64,000 nucleotides of DNA from Blumeriella jaapii (taxonomy: Eukaryota > Ascomycota > Leotiomycetes > Helotiales > Drepanopezizaceae), in assembly GCA_009599575.1 (NCBI GenBank), contig VWND01000017.1:434001-498000 (forward strand). Direction: 5' to 3'. Positions 61,421-64,000 of this stretch are shown here, in pieces. The notes beneath the pieces are model-generated. The model saw only the letters and a list, made by a program, of their open reading frames with translations, was not told the origin of the DNA and made no database searches. How positions within the stretch are numbered: the stretch's first letter is position 1; each line of letters begins with the position of its first letter. The translations under genes were made by a program, and so were the position numbers.

Positions 61421-62929
61421 TTTTGTTATTATAAAAGCGCGTACGGCCGATTTCAAATCAGACTGAAGCAAAATTTATACGTACGAAGCTCGTGCGTATT
61501 TAATAATAAAAAATCGAAAGGTTATAAAACACAAAAGAAAATTTAAAATTTTTCCGAAAAAATATATCGGATATTTAATTAAATATAACGCTTTTAATAT
61601 TTACAAAATCTAAATGCTTTAGCTAATGCGTATAATTACAAGCCGAAACGTAATATTTAACGAATTCAAGTTTTATTTTTCGAAAGCTGAAAATCCAAGT
61701 TCTATAATTAAACTAGAATTTTAAAAAACCGTAGAGTTTATCGAAAACGCGGAAAACGAAAAAGCTTAAAACGCTAAATATTAAATATTAACGGACGGTT
61801 TTTAATAACGGCGCAAACCAGCAAAACTCGATATGCTGAAAAAGAAATAATACAAAAAAAAAGCCATTATTATAAAACGAGCAATTTTTAAATTTTATAA
61901 AAAAAAATAAAAGTTTTTTTTCTATCGGAGCCGCTATTAAAACCAAAACCGATTTCAGGCTTTTTTAATAGACTTTTAAAGCTTACGATAAAAAAAAAAA
62001 ACATTTTAATACTAATAGATTTAAATATTTCAAAAAAAGCCAAATCCTCGGAAATAAAAAATCCAATAAAAATCGAAGCGATCGAGTTTTTTTTTACGAT
62101 CGATTCAAACGTTTAAAACTCGGAGATAATAGTTTTTTATAAAAGCTTTTTCGATAAAGCTATTACCGACCAGTTTTAATTTTTAAAATTAATTATCAAT
62201 CGGAAATATGCAAAGCATATTCGAAACATTTTAACCGACGCGATAAAAGCGTCAGAAAATCATAAAAATTTAAAAAAAAGTAATAAATTAGCAAAGCTTA
62301 TTACTGCAAGACAGGATAAAGCAAAGCAAAGCTTTAAAAGGTTTTTCGGCGCGGGTATAAAAATAGCCTTATATAAAAAAGCGCGCAATTCAATTTTTTA
62401 AATTATAATTAAAAGCTATCGCCCGGCAAATCAGTCGCTAGATCGACTTAAAATAAAACAGCCATTTAAACGATTGCTTTTGAAAGCTTTTTTAAAGCTA
62501 ATTACTAAAAAGAAGGTATTATTCAAAAAAAATAAAAAAAACAAATCGAAGTTTCCGATAAGCGATAAAAAGCAGCTGATTTTAAAAACTGCTAAACGAA
62601 ATCGTATAAATTTTATTTTACACTGGCCGGATAGATCGGAAATATACGCCACGGTATGCGAAATCTTTCAATTAATAGCTTTATCCATTAAATAACAGAT
62701 CGACGAATTCGTTTATACGTTTTAAACAAACGAGCCGATTCAGATAAATAAAAAAGATTTTCAAGCTGTCCACGCAATAATGGCGGCTTCGATAAAAGAA
62801 AAGTCGGTAAAAAATATTTAATTTTTCGATTAAAAATAATATCGGAATAATTTTCCGAAGGTTTTAAAAAACTGAAACGAATTGAAAAATTATTAAATAG
62901 GAAAGCAGTTTAGAAAAAAAGCAAAAACC

Positions 62930-64000
62930 GAAATTAAAAACTTAAAAACCAGAAAATGCTGGAAAATTATTAAAAGAAATAAAACTATAAAGTCCATTTT
63001 ACTTAAATGGATTTTTATATACAAAACGAACAGCTCAGGCGAATTACAGCGGTGCAAATCGAAACTAGTCGTAAAGAAAAACTTTTAAAACGAAGCTTTA
63101 ATTTTTTTTATATACGCAGTTATATTCGCAGCCCGTTTTTTCCGAACGGTTATAACGCTGGCGGTTTATTTCGATTTGAAAGTTAAGCAATTCGATATGG
63201 TTAATGCTTTCGTTAATGCAAAATAAAATTTTAGAAATAAGCCAGTTACGTGCTATTTATTTAATAAATTCAAATAATCAAATATGGTGGTATAGCTAGA
63301 CCGAGCTTTGTATAAATTAAAAAACTTTTTAGCTTTATAATACGGCGAATTTGCTAATATTTTAAAAAAGCTGAAGCTCGAACTAATAGGCGAAAAGCTT
63401 TGTATATTTGCCAACGAAATGCGAAACGTATACGTGGCGTTTTACGTCGACGATATTTAAGTTTTATACCACGTTTTCTATTCGTTAAAAGCCGACGAAA
63501 TTATTTTCGGTCTGAAAAAAGCTTACGAATTTATAAATATAAAAGATCTGAATTATTTTTTCGAAATTCGTATTTTACGAAACAAATAAAAAAAAAAAGT
63601 CTTTCTGCTTTACGATTCGTATATCGAAAAAATCGTTACGAAGTTTAATATATGCAAAAAGCGCTTTTCAAGCACGCTTTTTTTAATTTGCGAATTTGTT
63701 AAAAACCCAAGCGTAGCCACGCTTTCGCAGATCAAAAAGTATTAAAAAAAAATCGGTTTAATTTTGTATACGGCTATTATGCTTCGACCCGACGTGGCTT
63801 TCGCAGCCTTTCAGCTTTTTTACTTTTTTATTAATTTAAATTTCTAATATTTCGAAACAGCCAATTAAACGCTTCGATATTTTTATAAAATAAGATTTCT
63901 AAAAATCGTTTACAGTCGGAAAAAGCGTAAAAACCAATTAATAATTTTTACCGACGCTTTTTTCGCCGACGATTCAAAAATTCGGAAATTTTTTTAAAAA
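62930..64000 (+). pseudogene. C reverse transcriptase and start of RNase H
   Basis: Blocks: VITLAVYFDLKVKQFDMVNA, LDRALYKLKNF, IGEKLCIFANEMRNVYVAFY then VDDI, LKKAYEFINIKDLNYFFEIR, SYIEKIVTKFN and ILYTAIMLRPDVAFAAFQL. Then FTDAFFADDSKIRKF near the end, the first RNase H block. Unlike E, the D of QFDMVNAF and the VDD pair (63448-63456) are kept, but a stop follows directly after VDDI. Confidence 0.82.

Larger units (their letters stand above)
58094..64000 (+). mobile_element. C: copia-type retrotransposon, right end outside window
   Basis: A2 homology stops at GTAGCTTT, and the sequence changes to TGTTGCGCTATATTTAC, a TG-type LTR start. A copia-ordered plus-strand body follows: integrase about 60690-61400, reverse transcriptase about 62950-63700, start of RNase H near 63949. 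No second LTR is inside the window. It is densely interrupted by stops. Confidence 0.8.

Overview
The window looks like a piece of a filamentous ascomycete (Pezizomycotina) chromosome. The left part is gene-bearing, of normal base composition, with genes cut by short introns (GT..AG, about 50-70 nt, some with a CTAAC-type branch site). The rest is a large AT-rich block of LTR retrotransposons wrecked by RIP-like transition mutation. I cannot fix the genus or class from sequence alone.

Gene region, 1-11879. All four host genes I can support lie on the minus strand: the U3 snoRNP / small-subunit processome protein Utp18 (2667-4496, one intron), a small fungal conserved protein with a WVRLCRDVG core (5732-6319, probable 51-nt intron), a protein with an N-terminal MGTC acylation-type start (6688-7333, one intron), and an unidentified 235-aa protein (8267-9040, one intron). 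Upstream of them are a diverged solo LTR (356-616), a short AT-rich relic and low-complexity DNA.

Transposon region, 11880-64000. E, 11880-17876, is a complete Ty1/copia-type element with 195-bp LTRs and a CTTCC target-site duplication (TSD). A short host stretch follows (17882-18356) with a decayed membrane-protein gene fragment, then a GC-rich foldable segment and poly-A tract (18357-18666). A1, 18674-29940, is a large (11.3 kb) Gypsy element, 267-bp LTRs, TSD GTAT, with an extra long reading frame after the integrase. D, about 30372-44053, is a minus-strand Gypsy element split by B1 (32001-38452, minus-strand Gypsy, 294-bp LTRs, TSD TATTG). A2, a second copy of A1's family, starts at 44054 inside or against D's right LTR. 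It is split by B2 (47702-54179, TSD CGAAT) and cut at 58094 by a plus-strand copia-type element C that runs off the window end. Insertion order is therefore D before B1 and A2, and A2 before B2 and C.

The most informative observation concerns mutation. The three LTR pairs compared base by base (E, A1, B1) differ at 73 sites, all transitions, with no transversion and no length change, and none of 26 CpG sites differs. RIP-like mutation here has hit CpA, CpT and CpC but spared CpG. The same process turned catalytic aspartates of reverse transcriptase and RNase H into asparagine and zinc-knuckle cysteines into tyrosine. I found no CRISPR, rRNA or tRNA gene, and no confident new gene system. The best candidates for something undescribed are the CpG-sparing mutation pattern, the foldable segment at 18357-18419 and the extra frame of A1.
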